From: Bradyrhizobium monzae
Lineage (GTDB): Bacteria; Pseudomonadota; Alphaproteobacteria; Rhizobiales; Xanthobacteraceae
NCBI RefSeq assembly: GCF_021458635.1
Contig: NZ_JAIRDQ010000001.1
Location: 1,550,001 to 1,614,000 of the forward strand
DNA length: 64,000 bases
Reading direction: 5' to 3'
The stretch's first letter is position 1. Each line of letters begins with the position of its first letter. This document shows, piece after piece, positions 1-8,966 of this stretch. The notes under the pieces were generated by a model, which did not search any database, was not told the DNA's origin, and saw only the letters and a program-made list of their open reading frames with translations. The position numbers and the translations under genes are program-made.

Positions 1-356
1 ATCGCGGCGGTGAGGACGGAGAGGTCGTAGCGGGCGAGCTTCCTGAAATCGAGCTTCTCGTCAGCGTAGATCCTGCGGAAGGCCTCGTCGACGACGAACG
101 GCTCGGGCGGAACGGTGAGCTGGTGCATGGTTCGCGCCTCGACCGTGTAGACGAAGCGCGCGACGATGTAACCCTGCACGGCACCGCTCTCGACCATGGG
201 TATGCTCAGCGCCCGGGTCTTCTGGTATTGCAGCCCGTCGAGATATTCGTCCTTCGCCGGCAGCAGGGTGCCGTTTTCCTTCCAATAGGCCACGCCGTAG
301 CTCGTGCCCGCGGTGAGGATGCATACCCAGAGCCCGGCCAGCACCAGTTTGATCAT
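1..356 (-). CDS. Unknown flagellar-locus protein, C-terminus cut by window edge
   Basis: The first 118 or so codons of a minus-strand gene that continues past the left edge. The protein begins MIKLVLAGLWVCILTAGTSY, a single hydrophobic segment near the N-terminus that would make it a membrane-anchored or secreted protein, followed by a soluble mixed region. Its ATG overlaps the TGA of the upstream gene by four bases (ATGA), so it is translationally coupled to the flagellar operon. I do not recognise the family. Its position at the end of the flhA-fliR operon suggests an accessory flagellar role; this is inferred from context only. Confidence 0.75.
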   Translation of the reverse strand, partial: MIKLVLAGLWVCILTAGTSYGVAYWKENGTLLPAKDEYLDGLQYQKTRALSIPMVESGAVQGYIVARFVYTVEARTMHQLTVPPEPFVVDEAFRRIYADEKLDFRKLARYDLSVLTAA

Positions 357-1012
357 TTTCCGTCCCGCGCTGCGCGACCGGTGTAGGTACCATCCGACTC
401 GGCATCCTTGATCGCCCTGACGATGATGGCCGCGACCTCACGCACGGCGTCGTAATGCATTTCGAGGAGAGAGCGGTTTCGCTCGAGCTTCTCGCGCAGC
501 CGGTGAATCTCCTCGGTAATCTCGGTTTCGCCGCCGAGATGCATCCTCGCCCGCATCAGGCGGACGAATTCCAGCATGCTCCGGCTCTTGCGCATGCTGA
601 AATCGTCGAAATCGACCTTCTGTCCGGTCGCGAGCGCGGCGGTTTCTTCCTCGACGATATTCTCGAGCCGGCGAATCGCCGACAGCAGGCCACTGACCTC
701 CTCGGCCCGCGTCGCCTCCAATCTTGCCGCTTCAGCGTCGTCGAACGGCATGTCGCTGCCGGCATTCGGCAGCAGCACGGGTAACAGAGCATCGCCCGGC
801 GCGGCCCCCGTCATCACCTCGGAGTCCAGGACTTGGGAGCCCAGGACTTGGGAGCCCAGGACTTGGGAGCCCAGGACTTGGGAGCCCAGGACTTGGGAGC
901 CCAGGACTTGGGAGCCCAAGACTTGGGAGCCCAAGACCTGAGAGTCCAAGACCTGCCGTTCAACGAACGGTTGCTCCATCACCGGAAGTGTCGCGCCCTG
1001 TTCTACCTGCAT
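353..1012 (-). CDS. Unknown protein with QVLGS pentapeptide repeats, flagellar operon
   Basis: About 219 residues, start chosen at the ATG at 1012 because an AAGGG lies about ten bases upstream; a TTG at 1030 in the same frame is an alternative without a good ribosome site. Residues ~20-60 consist of seven consecutive QVLGS repeats flanked by VLDS variants, encoded by a 15-bp tandem repeat. The rest is charged and probably helical. There is no signal peptide. It sits between the rod-binding protein gene and the partial gene at the edge. I do not recognise a family. The C-terminal half could be a coiled-coil flagellar accessory protein; this is inference. Confidence 0.75.
   Translation of the reverse strand: MQVEQGATLPVMEQPFVERQVLDSQVLGSQVLGSQVLGSQVLGSQVLGSQVLGSQVLGSQVLDSEVMTGAAPGDALLPVLLPNAGSDMPFDDAEAARLEATRAEEVSGLLSAIRRLENIVEEETAALATGQKVDFDDFSMRKSRSMLEFVRLMRARMHLGGETEITEEIHRLREKLERNRSLLEMHYDAVREVAAIIVRAIKDAESDGTYTGRAARDGK
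825..959. repeat. 15-bp in-frame tandem repeat, about nine copies
   Basis: The unit cccaggacttgggag is repeated head to tail; the six central copies are identical or nearly so, and the copies at each end carry one to four substitutions. Because the period is a multiple of three, gain or loss of a unit keeps the host gene in frame and only changes the number of QVLGS pentapeptides. Confidence 0.95.
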
Positions 1013-1056
1013 AGCAAATTCACCCTTCAACTTTCGTCACCCATGTTCCAGATCCA

Positions 1057-1530
1057 TCAGCCCGACTTGCCCGTCACATCCGGACCAGGCGGATGCGCGG
1101 ACGCGAGCTGCTTGGCAATTCCGATCCCTTTGCCCTTCGCAAGCTGGGCGCCGAGCTGCTCGGCCAGCATCGATTTCCAGACGCCGCCTGCAGTGCCCTT
1201 GCCGAACACCTCCTCCGACTCCTTCGGCAACATCGTCTCGACGAAGGTCTGGAGAATGAAGGCTTCGAACTTGCGATAAACCTCGTCCGGGCCGGGCTTC
1301 TTGATCACCTGCACCGGCGGCCCGTTCACCACCCCCGACTGCGCCTCCGCCACCTTTGCGGTGGATTGATCGGCCGCGGCCGCCCTGGTGGCCTCGGAGT
1401 CCATCGTCGCGGCGAAATCGGCGCCCGACGATTTCAGCGCGTCGAGCTTCGCGGTCGCGGCGCGCTGCGTCACCGGATCGGCGGCGTCGAGGACGTCGAG
1501 GACGAGGTCGGATGTCGGCGTCACGATCAT
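1057..1530 (-). CDS. Rod-binding (FlgJ N-terminal type / CheL-like) protein
   Basis: 157 residues. The C-terminal part, from about residue 85, reads FEAFILQTFVETMLPKES and ends in a short amphipathic helix. This matches the rod-binding domain found in the N-terminal half of FlgJ and in the stand-alone alphaproteobacterial proteins often called CheL. There is no muramidase domain, as is usual in this class; a separate transglycosylase is encoded elsewhere in the locus (10327-10911). The start codon overlaps the stop of the upstream FliJ-like gene (ATGA). Likely role: scaffold for rod assembly in the periplasm. Confidence 0.8.
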   Translation of the reverse strand: MIVTPTSDLVLDVLDAADPVTQRAATAKLDALKSSGADFAATMDSEATRAAAADQSTAKVAEAQSGVVNGPPVQVIKKPGPDEVYRKFEAFILQTFVETMLPKESEEVFGKGTAGGVWKSMLAEQLGAQLAKGKGIGIAKQLASAHPPGPDVTGKSG

Positions 1531-1946
1531 GTCTTATTCCGGCTGGTTGGCCGCGACGTCAAATCGCGCACGGCGGCATGTGTCTCCGTGATTTCCGCGA
1601 GCGATCGCTTCTCGGCGTCCCGCAGCTTTTCGGCCAGCGCCACCTTGGCGACCTCCTGGAGCTGTTTGACGCGCCGGTTCTCCGAGCGAACCTTGTCGAG
1701 CTGCATCGCGGCACGCTCCTGCACGGCGCGCGCGCCGACGGTCGTCCTGTTGAGGCGCCTCGCAAGGGAATCGCTCGACGATCCGGCCGGCGGTTTCCCC
1801 TCGTTCAGAGTTCCGACCAGCCACGCCTGCTCATCCTGCATGGTCTGCTCCTGCTGCCGCAATTGCGCGAGCTGCCATTCGGACAGACGGAGCTGAAGCT
1901 TCACCAGCGAGACGATCCGACCGAGCTTGTCCGCGCGCGAGGTCAT
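1527..1946 (-). CDS. FliJ-like coiled-coil protein
   Basis: 139 residues, almost entirely predicted helix with many Gln, Glu, Lys and Arg in heptad-like spacing, and no signal peptide. The length and all-helical character fit FliJ, the general chaperone and central stalk of the flagellar export ATPase, although FliJ proteins are too divergent to assign by eye alone. It lies directly after fliR, with a 6-bp gap, and overlaps the rod-binding gene. FliI is encoded far away in the same locus. Alternative: an unrelated flagellar coiled-coil protein. Confidence 0.6.
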   Translation of the reverse strand: MTSRADKLGRIVSLVKLQLRLSEWQLAQLRQQEQTMQDEQAWLVGTLNEGKPPAGSSSDSLARRLNRTTVGARAVQERAAMQLDKVRSENRRVKQLQEVAKVALAEKLRDAEKRSLAEITETHAAVRDLTSRPTSRNKT

Positions 1947-1952
1947 GGCCCG

Positions 1953-2705
1953 TCATCCGCCTAGCCATGACGACATGCCGAGCATGAATTGCGTCAGCAT
2001 TTCGTCGCTGGTGAGATAGAGCAGCAGCAGACCGCCGACCAGGACGAACGGCACCGAGACGAAATAGACCGCAATCGACGGCGCCAGCTTGTTGATGAGC
2101 CCGACCGAAAAATTGACGATGACGGAATAGACGATGAAGGGGCTGGTGATCCGCAGCGTCAGCACGAACGCGTCCGTGAGGCGGCTCGTGAGCTGATTCA
2201 GCGCCATCTCGCCGCTCAGTCGCTCACCGGGATGCCAGACGTCGTAGGAGTTCATCAACCCGCGCACGACTTGCCAATGCTGGTCGGTGAGGAAGAACAG
2301 CGTGGTGACTGCGGCCATGATCAGCGGCACCGAGGCCGGCGTCGGATCGTTGTCGCCGAGCGGCACGCCCGGGATGTTGCTGAGCCCGATCGAGCTCGCC
2401 ATGACGGTGGACATGGTCTGGAGCGCGAGGAAGAACACGCGCCCGCCGAGGCCGATGACGCTGCCGACCAATATTTCGGTGCCGATCAGCAGTGCGAGCG
2501 TCAGCGGCGACGCATCGTCCACCAGCGGCTTCAGCATCGAGACCAGGATCGGCGACAGCGCAAACGTCGTGACGAGCGCGACGAACAGGCGGATCTGGGG
2601 CGGAACATTCGTGCTGGAATAGCCGGGCACCAGCATCAGGCAGGAGCCGATACGGCAGAACACGATGAAGGTCGCGAGCACGTTGTCGGCAAGGCCGCTG
2701 ATCAC
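1953..2705 (-). CDS. fliR: Flagellar export gate protein FliR
   Basis: 250 residues with about six hydrophobic segments and the FliR-like N-terminal stretch [20 protein letters not shown]. FliR forms the type III export gate core with FliP and FliQ in the MS-ring centre. The start overlaps the stop of flhA by four bases. Length is normal for the family. Confidence 0.95.
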   Translation of the reverse strand: MISGLADNVLATFIVFCRIGSCLMLVPGYSSTNVPPQIRLFVALVTTFALSPILVSMLKPLVDDASPLTLALLIGTEILVGSVIGLGGRVFFLALQTMSTVMASSIGLSNIPGVPLGDNDPTPASVPLIMAAVTTLFFLTDQHWQVVRGLMNSYDVWHPGERLSGEMALNQLTSRLTDAFVLTLRITSPFIVYSVIVNFSVGLINKLAPSIAVYFVSVPFVLVGGLLLLYLTSDEMLTQFMLGMSSWLGG

Positions 2706-4783
2706 GAGATGGCTCCGAGCGCCCGGATCTCCGCGCTCCGAGCGACCTCGACATGCGACAGGATCGGCAATGTCGGGAACACCCGCTCCAGGATCATGCG
2801 GACATAGGGGCGGGCTTCCGGGGTCACCGCCAGCACTACGCTGGTGCCGTCCTCGGTGAATTTCCGGATCGCGGCACTGGCCTCGGTCGCAAACTGTTCG
2901 ATCAGGCGGGGGTCGGCGTCGAACTCGACGACGTCGCCCTTGCCGTCGCGCTTCAGGCTCTGGTGGAAGGCGAGATCCCAGCGGTTGCCGAGGCGAAGGA
3001 CGTTGAGCACGCCATTGTCGGAGAGATCGCCGCAGATCTGCTGAGCCAGGCGCATGCGCACATGCTCGGCCACCTGCTCGGACCGCCGCACATGAGGCGC
3101 GATCTCCGCGATCGCCTCGAGGATCAGATGAAGATTCCGGATCGACACCCTCTCACCCAGCAGGATCTTCAGGATCGCGAGCAGGCCCGAATAGGAGATC
3201 TGCGACGGACAGAGATCGTCGACTAGGCGCTTGTACTCCGGCTCGAGCCGGTCAAGCAGTCCGCGCATGTCCTTGTAGGACAGCAGCTGGGAGAGGTTCG
3301 CCCTGAGCACCTCGCTCAGATGCGTGAGCAGCACCGACAGATTGTCGACCGGCTTGCAGCCCTGCCGCCTGACCTCATCGGTAAAGGCTTCGGTCACCCA
3401 CAGCGCCTTCATGCCGAACGCGGGCTCGATCACCTCGTCGCCGGGTACGTCGGGCTTGCCGTCCTTGTCCACCAGCACCAACACCTCGCCGATCCTGAGC
3501 TCGCCATGGGCGACGCGGGTATCGTGGATTCGGATCTGGTATCCCTTGGGGTCGATCGACAGATTGTCCGACAGCTTGATCTCGGGAATGACGAAGCCGT
3601 ACTGCTTGGCGAACTTCTTGCGGATCTTGCTGACGCGGTGGGCAAGCTCGTTGCGCGAGCCGAGCAGATGGACCGACAGATGGCTGCCGAGCGACAGCTC
3701 GATCTCGGCGGTCTTGAGCGACTCCTTGACGGATTCCTTGGCATCGCTCTGCGCACGCTCCTCCGCCTTGCGCGCCGCCTCCTTCTGCTGCGCGGCCGCC
3801 TGCCGCTTCGGCAGCGAGTAGCCGACGAAGGCCATCACGCCGCCCAGGAGCACGAATGGCGCCATCGGCAGCCCCGGCATCAAGGCGAGCACGAACATCA
3901 TCAACGAAGCCGCCGAGACCGCGCGCGGGTAGCCGCCGAGCTGCCGCAGCACGGCCTGCTCCGCCGATCCCCTGGTGCCGCCCTTGGAGACCAGCAGGCC
4001 CGCCGAAAGCGACACGATCAGTGCCGGCATCTGCGTGACCAGACCGTCGCCGACGGAGAGCTTGGTGTAGACGTCGGCAGCGCGCGACAGCGTCAGACCG
4101 TGATGGGTGACGCCGATGATGATGCCGCCGAAGATGTTGATCGCGGTGATGATCAGGCCGGCGATGGCATCGCCGCGGACGAATTTCGAGGCACCGTCCA
4201 TCGCGCCGAAGAAGGAGCTTTCCTCTTCGAGCTCGCGGCGCCGACGCTGGGCTTCCTTGTCGTCGATCAGGCCCGCCGACAGGTCCGCATCGATCGCCAT
4301 CTGCTTGCCCGGGATGGCGTCCAGGGTGAAGCGGGCGCCGACCTCGGCGATACGCGTCGCACCCTTGGTGATCACGACGAAGTTGACCGTGACCAGGATC
4401 GCGAAGATGATCAGGCCGATGACGAAGTCGCCGCCCATGACGAACTTCGAGAACCCCGCGACGACATGGCCCGCAGCCTGTTCGCCCTCCCCGCCGCGCG
4501 ACAGGATCAGGCGGGTCGTCGCAACGTTGAGCGCCAACCGCAGGATCGTCGCGATCAGGAGCACGGTCGGGAAGGCGGAAAAGTCGAGCGGCCGCTGGAT
4601 CCACAGCGCGACCATCAGGATCAGGGCCGACAGCGCGATCGAGAAGGCAAGGCCAAGGTCGATCAGGATCGGAGGTATCGGCAGGAACAGGATCGTGAGC
4701 ATGGCCACGATACCGCCCGCGAAGAAGGCGTCCGCGCCCAAGCGTCGCGCGTTCGGCAGGCTAGCAGCTAAAGTATCGGCCAT
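2702..4783 (-). CDS. flhA: Flagellar export protein FlhA
   Basis: 693 residues, normal length. The N-terminal half holds about eight membrane segments. The family signature region lies at roughly residues 144-170 ([20 protein letters not shown]) and is followed by the charged cytoplasmic loop and the large cytosolic C-terminal domain. FlhA is the proton-powered export gate component and docking site for chaperone-substrate complexes. It lies 78 bp after fliQ and overlaps fliR. Confidence 0.97.
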   Translation of the reverse strand: MADTLAASLPNARRLGADAFFAGGIVAMLTILFLPIPPILIDLGLAFSIALSALILMVALWIQRPLDFSAFPTVLLIATILRLALNVATTRLILSRGGEGEQAAGHVVAGFSKFVMGGDFVIGLIIFAILVTVNFVVITKGATRIAEVGARFTLDAIPGKQMAIDADLSAGLIDDKEAQRRRRELEEESSFFGAMDGASKFVRGDAIAGLIITAINIFGGIIIGVTHHGLTLSRAADVYTKLSVGDGLVTQMPALIVSLSAGLLVSKGGTRGSAEQAVLRQLGGYPRAVSAASLMMFVLALMPGLPMAPFVLLGGVMAFVGYSLPKRQAAAQQKEAARKAEERAQSDAKESVKESLKTAEIELSLGSHLSVHLLGSRNELAHRVSKIRKKFAKQYGFVIPEIKLSDNLSIDPKGYQIRIHDTRVAHGELRIGEVLVLVDKDGKPDVPGDEVIEPAFGMKALWVTEAFTDEVRRQGCKPVDNLSVLLTHLSEVLRANLSQLLSYKDMRGLLDRLEPEYKRLVDDLCPSQISYSGLLAILKILLGERVSIRNLHLILEAIAEIAPHVRRSEQVAEHVRMRLAQQICGDLSDNGVLNVLRLGNRWDLAFHQSLKRDGKGDVVEFDADPRLIEQFATEASAAIRKFTEDGTSVVLAVTPEARPYVRMILERVFPTLPILSHVEVARSAEIRALGAIS

Positions 4784-4861
4784 GGGTCACCGGCAGCAGG
4801 GTCCGCCTGCAATTTGCCCCGCAAAGCTTACGCGGGGGTGGTGGCCGGAGCTCTCCGCGGA

Positions 4862-5128
4862 TCAGAAGCCGTGCTCGATCCGCGAATAGACCATCTCGGT
4901 AAAAGTGGAGATGTGCGCCCCGATGAAGGAGCCGGAGACGGCCACGACCACGAGGATGACGACGATCTTCGGAACGAAGGTCAGCGTCGCCTCCTGGATC
5001 TGGGTCAGGGCCTGGATCAGCGCGATAGCGACGCCGACAAGCATCCCCGCACCGACCGCGGGTCCGCAGGCAACGAGGATGGTCCAGATCGCCGCCTGGA
5101 CGATGTCGAGGGCGTCCCGCTCGTTCAT
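4862..5128 (-). CDS. fliQ: Flagellar export protein FliQ
   Basis: 88 residues with two long hydrophobic helices, the typical FliQ layout, including the TQIQEATLTFVPK segment between them that is conserved in the family. It is a component of the FliPQR export gate. It follows flgD with a 2-bp gap and precedes flhA. Confidence 0.95.
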   Translation of the reverse strand: MNERDALDIVQAAIWTILVACGPAVGAGMLVGVAIALIQALTQIQEATLTFVPKIVVILVVVAVSGSFIGAHISTFTEMVYSRIEHGF

Positions 5129-5130
5129 GG

Positions 5131-5550
5131 CTAGCTGATCGTAAGGCCGGGGCCGACCGCAACCTTGGTGCCGTCGTCGAGGGTCGCGATGGAGCCGTTG
5201 CTGTTGATGGAGATCGACGCAACCTTGCCGGTGAAGGTCGCTCCGGTCGAGTCGGTGAAGCTGACGTTCTTCCCGATCAGCCCGTCCGCCTGTGACAGCG
5301 CCTGCGAGGACAGCAGCGAATCCAGCTTCGTATTGGTCTGCATCGCCTGCTCGACCGACGACAACTGGGCGAACTGGCTCATATATTGCGAGGTATCCAT
5401 CGGATTGGTCGGATCCTGGTTCTTCATCTCGGCGATGAGGAGCTGCAGGAACGTGTTGTAGTCGACAGTGTTGCTCGAGGTATTCGTTGTGGACGAGGTC
5501 GAGCTGGTCGAATTGGTGCTTGTGGTATCAGTCGCGCTGGGGACGTTCAT
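5131..5550 (-). CDS. flgD: Hook-cap protein FlgD (short alphaproteobacterial form)
   Basis: 139 residues: a Ser/Thr/Asn-rich N-terminus, then the FlgD core (DYNTFLQLLIAEMKNQDPTN) and SQYMSQFAQLSSVEQAMQTN, which are diagnostic. It lacks the longer C-terminal Ig/tudor region of enteric FlgD, as is usual in rhizobia. FlgD caps the growing hook and is exported. It sits between flbT and fliQ. Confidence 0.93.
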   Translation of the reverse strand: MNVPSATDTTSTNSTSSTSSTTNTSSNTVDYNTFLQLLIAEMKNQDPTNPMDTSQYMSQFAQLSSVEQAMQTNTKLDSLLSSQALSQADGLIGKNVSFTDSTGATFTGKVASISINSNGSIATLDDGTKVAVGPGLTIS

Positions 5551-5564
5551 GTGCCTCTCCGCTG

Positions 5565-5975
5565 TCAGGCAGCCTTGAATGGGGATTCAGTGGTGGCGCC
5601 GGCGAGGATCGCCTGCTCCAGGGGAAACAGCGCCCGGATCCGCTTGAGCGCCTCGAAGTAGCGGGTCCCGCCGACCATCTCGTCGATCGCGGCGAGCCCG
5701 TCCAGCATCTCAGGGTTTTCGCACACCGCACGCAAGGCCGCATGGTGCTGCCCGTAGAGCGAGGCGGCGGCGCCGACATCCGTCGGGTTCATCAACATGA
5801 GCTGGACGATGAAATAGAGCTGGCGCATCGCCGTGGTGGCGTCGGAGGCCTGCATGACCTGCCCTTCGAGCAGGAACATCACGTCGTTGACGAGCTCGAG
5901 CGAGACCTTGCGGTCCACGCGCAGCACCGCGCCGTTGATGTAGACCCGTTCGCCCGCCCGCAAGGAAATCTTCAT
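5565..5975 (-). CDS. flbT: Flagellin translation regulator FlbT
   Basis: 136 residues beginning MKISLRAGERVYINGAVLRV, typical of FlbT. In Caulobacter FlbT acts on the 5' untranslated region of flagellin mRNA after transcription. The three flagellin genes in this window have a conserved structured leader that is an obvious candidate target. The start codon shares one base with the flaF stop (TAATG), so the pair is coupled. Confidence 0.93.
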   Translation of the reverse strand: MKISLRAGERVYINGAVLRVDRKVSLELVNDVMFLLEGQVMQASDATTAMRQLYFIVQLMLMNPTDVGAAASLYGQHHAALRAVCENPEMLDGLAAIDEMVGGTRYFEALKRIRALFPLEQAILAGATTESPFKAA

Positions 5976-6319
5976 TAAAGCGCGTCTCGGATCATGCGGT
6001 TGATTTCAACGAGCTGCATCACATCGTTCGATCGTTCTTCGCGAAGGCGATCAGCTTCCTTGACGACCCACAGGCCGATCGAGATGATGTCGGCACGCAG
6101 CTGTTCGGGCAGCCCGTTCTCCGGATGCGCGAGATCCTCGATGAAGATGGTCCACAGCCGCCGGACGTAGAGCAGGCTCTGGACCTGATCCTCCATGCTG
6201 TAGCGTTCCTTCTGGAGCCGCTCCAGCCGGTCGATGCCGAGGCTGAGCGCCTGGCGCTCGCGGCCCCGCGCCTCGTAGCCGCTGTCTTCAACGACCGTTT
6301 CGTAGGCTTCAAAAGTCAT
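5975..6319 (-). CDS. flaF: Flagellin biosynthesis regulator FlaF
   Basis: 114 residues; the ERQALSLGIDRLERLQKE and LRADIISIGLWVVKEADRLR segments are characteristic of FlaF. In alphaproteobacteria FlaF is needed for flagellin synthesis or secretion and works with or against FlbT. It is encoded after flgL, with a 61-bp gap, and directly before flbT. Confidence 0.92.
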   Translation of the reverse strand: MTFEAYETVVEDSGYEARGRERQALSLGIDRLERLQKERYSMEDQVQSLLYVRRLWTIFIEDLAHPENGLPEQLRADIISIGLWVVKEADRLREERSNDVMQLVEINRMIRDAL

Positions 6320-6380
6320 CCGGACAACTCTGCGCAGAAAATTGCAAGAAACTAACAGCGAACGCGACCGCCGCTCGGAC

Positions 6381-7439
6381 TCAGAGATAGTTGATGAGGC
6401 TGATCTTCTGGAGCTGCGAGGTGAGGGCGAGCGCCGTCTGGATCTGGGTCTGCAACGCGTTGACGCGCACCGATGCTTCCGTCGGATCGACCTGCTCCAT
6501 GCCGACGATCTGATTGTTCAGAATGTCCTTCTGGGTCTTGAGCTTGTCGGTCGCGGTGGTGAGCCGCTGCTGGACCGTGCCGACGCTGCCGCCGAGCGCG
6601 GCGAGGTCGGTGATGGCGCTGCCGACGAGGCCGATGGCCTTGTCCACGACGACCTGGAACGTCGACTGGTTCAGGTTCGCATTGCCGAGGTCGGCCATCA
6701 TCGTATAAGCCTCGGCGAGCTTGCGGAAACCGGTCTGGTTGGCGCTGACGGAAGTATCGGCGATCTCGGTTGTGGAGATGCGGCTTTGCATGACCTGGTC
6801 GGTGGCCGAGGACCAGTTGGTGTTCCAGGCCGGGCTTGCAAATTCGGCATCGAAGGTGGTGTTGAGGAACGTCTGCATCTGAGCAGGGGTAATGCTGCTT
6901 ACGCTGGGCGAGGATTGCGAGAAGCCGAAGCCCGCCGGTGGCGCTGCCGCGAAATCGGCGTCGACCTGATTCTTGCTGGCCGAGCCGGCGGTGTAAGCTG
7001 TGATCGGCTGGTTCTGCGTGTTGATGCCCGAGAACAGATACGAGCCGTTATAGGAGATGTTCAGCGCGCCGATCAGATCCTGGAGGTTGGAGGACGCAGG
7101 CGGCAGAATGATCCGCCCGCCGCCGTCGGTGCTGCGGGCCGCGATCAGGTCCTTGAGGAAGTCCGTTGCGGTCGAGCTGAGCTGAGTGATGCGGTCCTGG
7201 GTCACGTCCAGGCGTCCCGAGACGAGCCCGTTGGTATCGACGAGCTGGTCGGCGAAGCTCATGTCGGCCCTCAAGGTGACGTCGCCTCCCGTCGTGGCCC
7301 CAAGCTCGAGGCCGACATCGGCGAAGCGGCCGGTGGTCGCCTCCGTCGAAGCCTTGCTCAGCGCAGCCTGGTTGTTCGTGATCGAATACCTCAATGACGA
7401 GGACAACATCAGGGTGGAAATGTAGTTGGCGCTCATCAT
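6381..7439 (-). CDS. flgL: Hook-filament junction protein FlgL
   Basis: 352 residues with flagellin-like N-terminal (NYISTLMLSSSLRYSITNNQ) and C-terminal (VNALQTQIQTALALTSQLQK) coiled-coil ends and a variable centre. It joins the hook to the filament together with FlgK. The ATG at 7439 is followed by a second Met codon, so the start is certain to within one codon. It lies 2 bp after flgK. Confidence 0.92.
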   Translation of the reverse strand: MMSANYISTLMLSSSLRYSITNNQAALSKASTEATTGRFADVGLELGATTGGDVTLRADMSFADQLVDTNGLVSGRLDVTQDRITQLSSTATDFLKDLIAARSTDGGGRIILPPASSNLQDLIGALNISYNGSYLFSGINTQNQPITAYTAGSASKNQVDADFAAAPPAGFGFSQSSPSVSSITPAQMQTFLNTTFDAEFASPAWNTNWSSATDQVMQSRISTTEIADTSVSANQTGFRKLAEAYTMMADLGNANLNQSTFQVVVDKAIGLVGSAITDLAALGGSVGTVQQRLTTATDKLKTQKDILNNQIVGMEQVDPTEASVRVNALQTQIQTALALTSQLQKISLINYL

Positions 7440-7441
7440 GA

Positions 7442-8920
7442 CTAGGTCCCCACGGCGGCTAGCAAGGCTTGCAACATCTGGTCGACGGTCGAGATGATCT
7501 TCGACGACGCCGAATAGGTACGCTCGACCTGAAGCATCAACGACATCTCGTCGTCCATGTTGACGCCGTTGACGTTCGACAGCGCCGTCGTGCTGCGGTC
7601 GAGCAGCGTGCTCTGGTACTGGGAGTTGTCGTTGGCGGTCTTGCGCTGGTTCTCGATCCAGCTCGTCGACGACGACGCGTAGTCGATCAGGCTGCCGTTC
7701 GGCTTGCCTTGCGTGGTCGCGTCGAACGGCTGCGACGCATCCATGTTGGTGATGAGCTGCTGAAGCCGGGTCGAATAGCCGCCACTGCCGGCGGTGTTAT
7801 ATTGGTAGGCGACGTTGCCGCTGATCGCGCCGTCGCGCAGCAGATTCGGATTGCCGCCCTGGGCCGGATCGACCGATGCGGCAACCGAGATCATGCCGGC
7901 GAGGCCCACCGAGACGGTGGCGCTCGCGGGCATCGCCGGCGCCCCGGGATAGGTGAAGAGGCCGGGCACATCGGGCAGCGTCGGGACGGCCGACTGGTCG
8001 CTCTCCTTGAACGCATTGACCAGGCCGCGGGCGATTTCGTCGAGCTGGCTCTGATAGGTGACCGTGTCGTTGTCGCGCAATTGGGCGAGACCGGCGAGCT
8101 TGCCGGACTTGATCGGCATCACCGAATTGGCGCCGGTCACAGGCACGCCGTCGATGAAGACGGCGTTCCCCGTGATATTCGCCGAATAGGAGGTGGTCGG
8201 GGCGAAGCTCACCGCCCGCGCCGTCTTGTCGAACAGCACCACGCCGCTGTCGGTGTAGAGCGCGGCATCGCCGTTGGTGCGGATCGACATCGTGACGCCG
8301 ACCTCCTGAGACAGCTTCGAGACGATGCTGTCGCGCTGGTCGAGGTAGTCGGTCACGTCGTCGCCGGCGATCGTCCCCTTCACGATCGCCGTATTGACGG
8401 TCTGGAACTGGGAGAGCAGCTGGTTGATGTTCTGGACCGAAATGTTCATGTCGGCATCCGCGCCCTCGCGGACCGACTGCACGGTCTGGGTTGCCTGGTT
8501 GAGCGCGGTCGCCATGTCCTTGGCGGACGTGACGGCGGCCTGGGCCAGCGTGGTATTGTCCGGGGCGTTGGCATATTGCTGAAGCGCCTGCTTCAGCGCA
8601 TTGAGCTGCGCCGTCGGCGACTGGTCGAGCTCCGGATCGTCCACCGTGGCAGCCGCGATCTTCTGGAGACCGTCATAGATTGCGCTCTGCGTGGCGGCCG
8701 CGGAGGTCGCGGTCAGGACGTTGCTGTACAGACCCGAACTGGCCGCGCGCTGAATCGCCGCCACGTAGACGCCTGCGCCGGGAAGATTGTCCAGCACCGT
8801 GATCTTGCGCGAATAGCCGGTCGAACTGGCGCCCGCGATGTTGCGCGAGACGGTCGACGACTGGACGCCCGACGCCATGAGCGAATTGCGGGCGGAGTCG
8901 AGGGCTGACGTAAGGGACAT
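7442..8920 (-). CDS. flgK: Hook-filament junction protein FlgK
   Basis: 492 residues. The N-terminus (SLTSALDSARNSLMASGVQS and ISRNIAGASSTGYSRK) and the C-terminus (MDDEMSLMLQVERTYSASSK) show the rod/hook axial-protein pattern, and the size is that of FlgK. It precedes flgL in the same operon, and flgE lies 46 bp upstream. Confidence 0.93.
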   Translation of the reverse strand: MSLTSALDSARNSLMASGVQSSTVSRNIAGASSTGYSRKITVLDNLPGAGVYVAAIQRAASSGLYSNVLTATSAAATQSAIYDGLQKIAAATVDDPELDQSPTAQLNALKQALQQYANAPDNTTLAQAAVTSAKDMATALNQATQTVQSVREGADADMNISVQNINQLLSQFQTVNTAIVKGTIAGDDVTDYLDQRDSIVSKLSQEVGVTMSIRTNGDAALYTDSGVVLFDKTARAVSFAPTTSYSANITGNAVFIDGVPVTGANSVMPIKSGKLAGLAQLRDNDTVTYQSQLDEIARGLVNAFKESDQSAVPTLPDVPGLFTYPGAPAMPASATVSVGLAGMISVAASVDPAQGGNPNLLRDGAISGNVAYQYNTAGSGGYSTRLQQLITNMDASQPFDATTQGKPNGSLIDYASSSTSWIENQRKTANDNSQYQSTLLDRSTTALSNVNGVNMDDEMSLMLQVERTYSASSKIISTVDQMLQALLAAVGT

Positions 8921-8966
8921 GGCGTGCTCTTGAACGTTCTCTTGCCCGGGAAGAGCGCTGAAGAAT

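Noticed and set aside
825..959. Tandem repeats as a CRISPR-like array
   Set aside because: Units are 15 bp, contiguous and without spacers, and they encode a pentapeptide repeat in frame.
3320..4771. Long plus-strand ORF of 483 codons opposite flhA
   Set aside because: It is a full-length shadow of flhA with an Arg/Asp/Gln/His-rich composition typical of the antisense of GC-rich genes, with no domain or ribosome site.
7469..8908. Plus-strand ORF of 479 codons opposite flgK
   Set aside because: Antisense shadow of flgK; the composition is biased (Arg, Val, Asp, Gly) and there are no motifs.
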